Shown one piece after another: positions 5,866-7,027 of a DNA stretch of 7,027 bases (its first letter is position 1; the number at the start of each line of letters is the position of its first letter). A model generated the notes under the pieces. The model did not search any database. It worked only from the letters and a program-made list of their open reading frames with translations, and was not told the DNA's origin. The position numbers and the translations under genes are program-made. The stretch is taken from assembly GCA_027051995.1 (NCBI GenBank), contig JALUFY010000443.1:1-7027 (forward strand). Reading direction: 5' to 3'. The stretch is from Hyphomicrobiales bacterium (GTDB lineage Bacteria; Pseudomonadota; Alphaproteobacteria; Rhizobiales; Aestuariivirgaceae).

Positions 5866-6867
5866 TCAATCTTCAAATGCCTCCAGCAGCGCCCGCATGT
5901 TATCCGGCGGGGGGGTCTCAAAGCGCAGTTTTTCGCCCGTGACGGGATGCTCGAAACCGAGAACGGCGGCGTGCAGGGCCTGCCGCCCCAGCTTCTCCAG
6001 CGCCTCCCTGGCGGGCGGGGCAAGGCGGCGGATGGAGGATTTGAAGCCCGCGCCATAGGTCTCGTCGCCCAGCACGGGGCAGCCCATGTGGGCCATGTGG
6101 ACGCGGATCTGATGGGTGCGGCCCGTCTCCAGGCGGCATTCCACCAGCGAAGCCACGGGGCGCTCAGAGGCGGACGGAAAGGAGCGGATGAGCGCATAAT
6201 GGGTGATGGCCTCGCGCCCGGCCTCGCCGCGCACCACGGCGATTTTCTGCCGGTTGGCGCTGGAGCGCGCCAGACGCTCGGCGATGGTGCCCTTGTGGCG
6301 CGGCGGGCGGCCCCAGACGAGGGCCAGATAGGCGCGCTCCAGCCTGCCGTCGCGCCCGTGGGCGGCGAACTGCTCCGCCAGCCCCGCATGGGCGGCGTCC
6401 GTCTTGGCCGCGACCATGAGGCCGGATGTATCGCGATCCAGCCGGTGGACGATGCCCGGCCGCCTGACTCCGCCGATGCCGGACAGTGAGCCCGCGCAAT
6501 GATGCAGCAGGGCGTTGACCAGGGTGCCCGAGGCATGGCCGGGGGCGGGATGCACCACCATGCCGGCGGGCTTGTCCACGACGATGAGGTGATCATCCTC
6601 GAAGACCACCGTGAGGGGGATGTCCTGTGGCGCGGGTTTCGCCTCTTGCGGCGGGGGCAGACCGGCTGTGATCTCGTCGCCCGCGCGCACCTTCAGCCTG
6701 GCCTTGCTCACCGGCCTGCCGTTGACGCTCACGCGGCCTTCTGCGATGAGAGACTGAAAGCGGGCGCGGGAGACATGCGGCGCGCGCGCGGCCAGCAGAC
6801 GGTCGAGGCGCTGCCCCGCCTCCTCCGGCCGGGCTTCAAAAGTGATTTTTTCAGAGGTTTCCATCAT
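5866..6867 (-). CDS. rluD: RluD-like 23S rRNA pseudouridine synthase (RluA family)
   Basis: 333 residues, close to the length of RluD, which converts specific uridines of 23S rRNA helix 69 to pseudouridine during late ribosome assembly. An N-terminal S4 RNA-binding domain (about 18-66, with RLDRLLAARAPHVSRARFQ and GRVSVNG) is followed by the catalytic domain: VVDKPAGMVVHPAPGH (97-111), the signature GIVHRLDRDTSGLMV (138-152) with the catalytic Asp expected at D144, RAYLALVWG (178-186) and GRTHQIRVHMAHMGCPVLGDETYG (249-272). S4 plus this signature fits RluD better than RluA; RluC is an alternative. Two adjacent ATG codons (6867 and 6864) can start it, and neither has a clear ribosome-binding site. 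It lies upstream of rpoH on the same strand, an order I recall from other alphaproteobacteria. The start codon overlaps that of a divergent gene. Confidence 0.9.
   Translation of the reverse strand: MMETSEKITFEARPEEAGQRLDRLLAARAPHVSRARFQSLIAEGRVSVNGRPVSKARLKVRAGDEITAGLPPPQEAKPAPQDIPLTVVFEDDHLIVVDKPAGMVVHPAPGHASGTLVNALLHHCAGSLSGIGGVRRPGIVHRLDRDTSGLMVAAKTDAAHAGLAEQFAAHGRDGRLERAYLALVWGRPPRHKGTIAERLARSSANRQKIAVVRGEAGREAITHYALIRSFPSASERPVASLVECRLETGRTHQIRVHMAHMGCPVLGDETYGAGFKSSIRRLAPPAREALEKLGRQALHAAVLGFEHPVTGEKLRFETPPPDNMRALLEAFED
6853..6857 (+). promoter_or_regulatory. Ribosome-binding site of the divergent membrane-protein gene
   Basis: AGAGG ends eight bases before the plus-strand ATG at 6866. 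It lies inside the first codons of rluD on the other strand and is the main support for that start. Confidence 0.5.
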
Positions 6868-7027
6868 GACCGGGCGCGACGATAAAGCACGAGAGGCGAA
6901 AGGGAAAGCGCAAGAATTGCCCGCGCCCGATCCGCGCCAGGTGCGGCTGCTCAAGACGGTGGTCATCGTGCTCGGCGTGCTTATATTGCTGGCGCTCATG
7001 GCGCTGGCCGCGGGCATCGTGCTGAAA
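6866..7027 (+). CDS. Small single-pass membrane protein, possibly DUF6476 family (3' partial)
   Basis: The first 54 residues are visible. A charged, Lys/Arg/Glu-rich cytoplasmic-looking start of about 30 residues, including LPAPDPRQVRLLK, is followed by one strongly hydrophobic segment near residues 31-53, then the window ends. The layout (short polar start, L-P-x-P, basic residues, one helix) and the divergent position next to rluD resemble the uncharacterised DUF6476 proteins I recall beside rluD in alphaproteobacteria; this is memory, not a search. The start at 6866 is supported by the AGAGG site and by the open frame running to the end. No function can be assigned. Confidence 0.65.
   Translation, partial: MTGRDDKAREAKGKAQELPAPDPRQVRLLKTVVIVLGVLILLALMALAAGIVLK

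Overview
The window is a GC-rich stretch of a bacterial chromosome. The gene content and order point to an alphaproteobacterium: an rpoH of the alphaproteobacterial type lies directly downstream of an rluD-like pseudouridine synthase, and a short membrane protein diverges from rluD. I cannot name the genus. I see no phage, plasmid, CRISPR, rRNA or tRNA signal.

Region 1 (1-2352, plus strand) is a tight run of three genes that reads as a phospholipid cassette. It holds the C-terminal part of a CDP-alcohol phosphatidyltransferase (3-470), a diacylglycerol-kinase-family lipid kinase overlapping it by ATGA (467-1435), and a protein five bases further on that resembles the mitochondrial CDP-diacylglycerol synthase Tam41 (1441-2352). 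Together they could run diacylglycerol to phosphatidate to CDP-diacylglycerol to a phospholipid. The Tam41-like assignment rests on motif-level similarity read by eye and is the most interesting protein-level observation here.

Region 2 (2371-4383, minus strand) is one membrane-anchored GGDEF-EAL protein, convergent with the lipid cassette. Its EAL half keeps the catalytic residues. Its GGDEF half is degraded, so it is probably a c-di-GMP phosphodiesterase.

Region 3 (4496-6867, minus strand) holds rpoH (heat-shock sigma factor) and, upstream, rluD (23S rRNA pseudouridine synthase). Between them lies a 380-base gene-free stretch that is visibly less GC-rich than its surroundings. Positions 5590-5770 of it are packed with nested inverted repeats: a perfect 7+7 dyad, a 13-base inverted repeat, and a roughly 90-base multi-segment hairpin. 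This may be a structured RNA or leader, or a small palindromic (MITE-like) element.

Region 4 (6866-7027, plus strand) is the start of a short single-pass membrane protein whose start codon overlaps the rluD start codon on the opposite strand.
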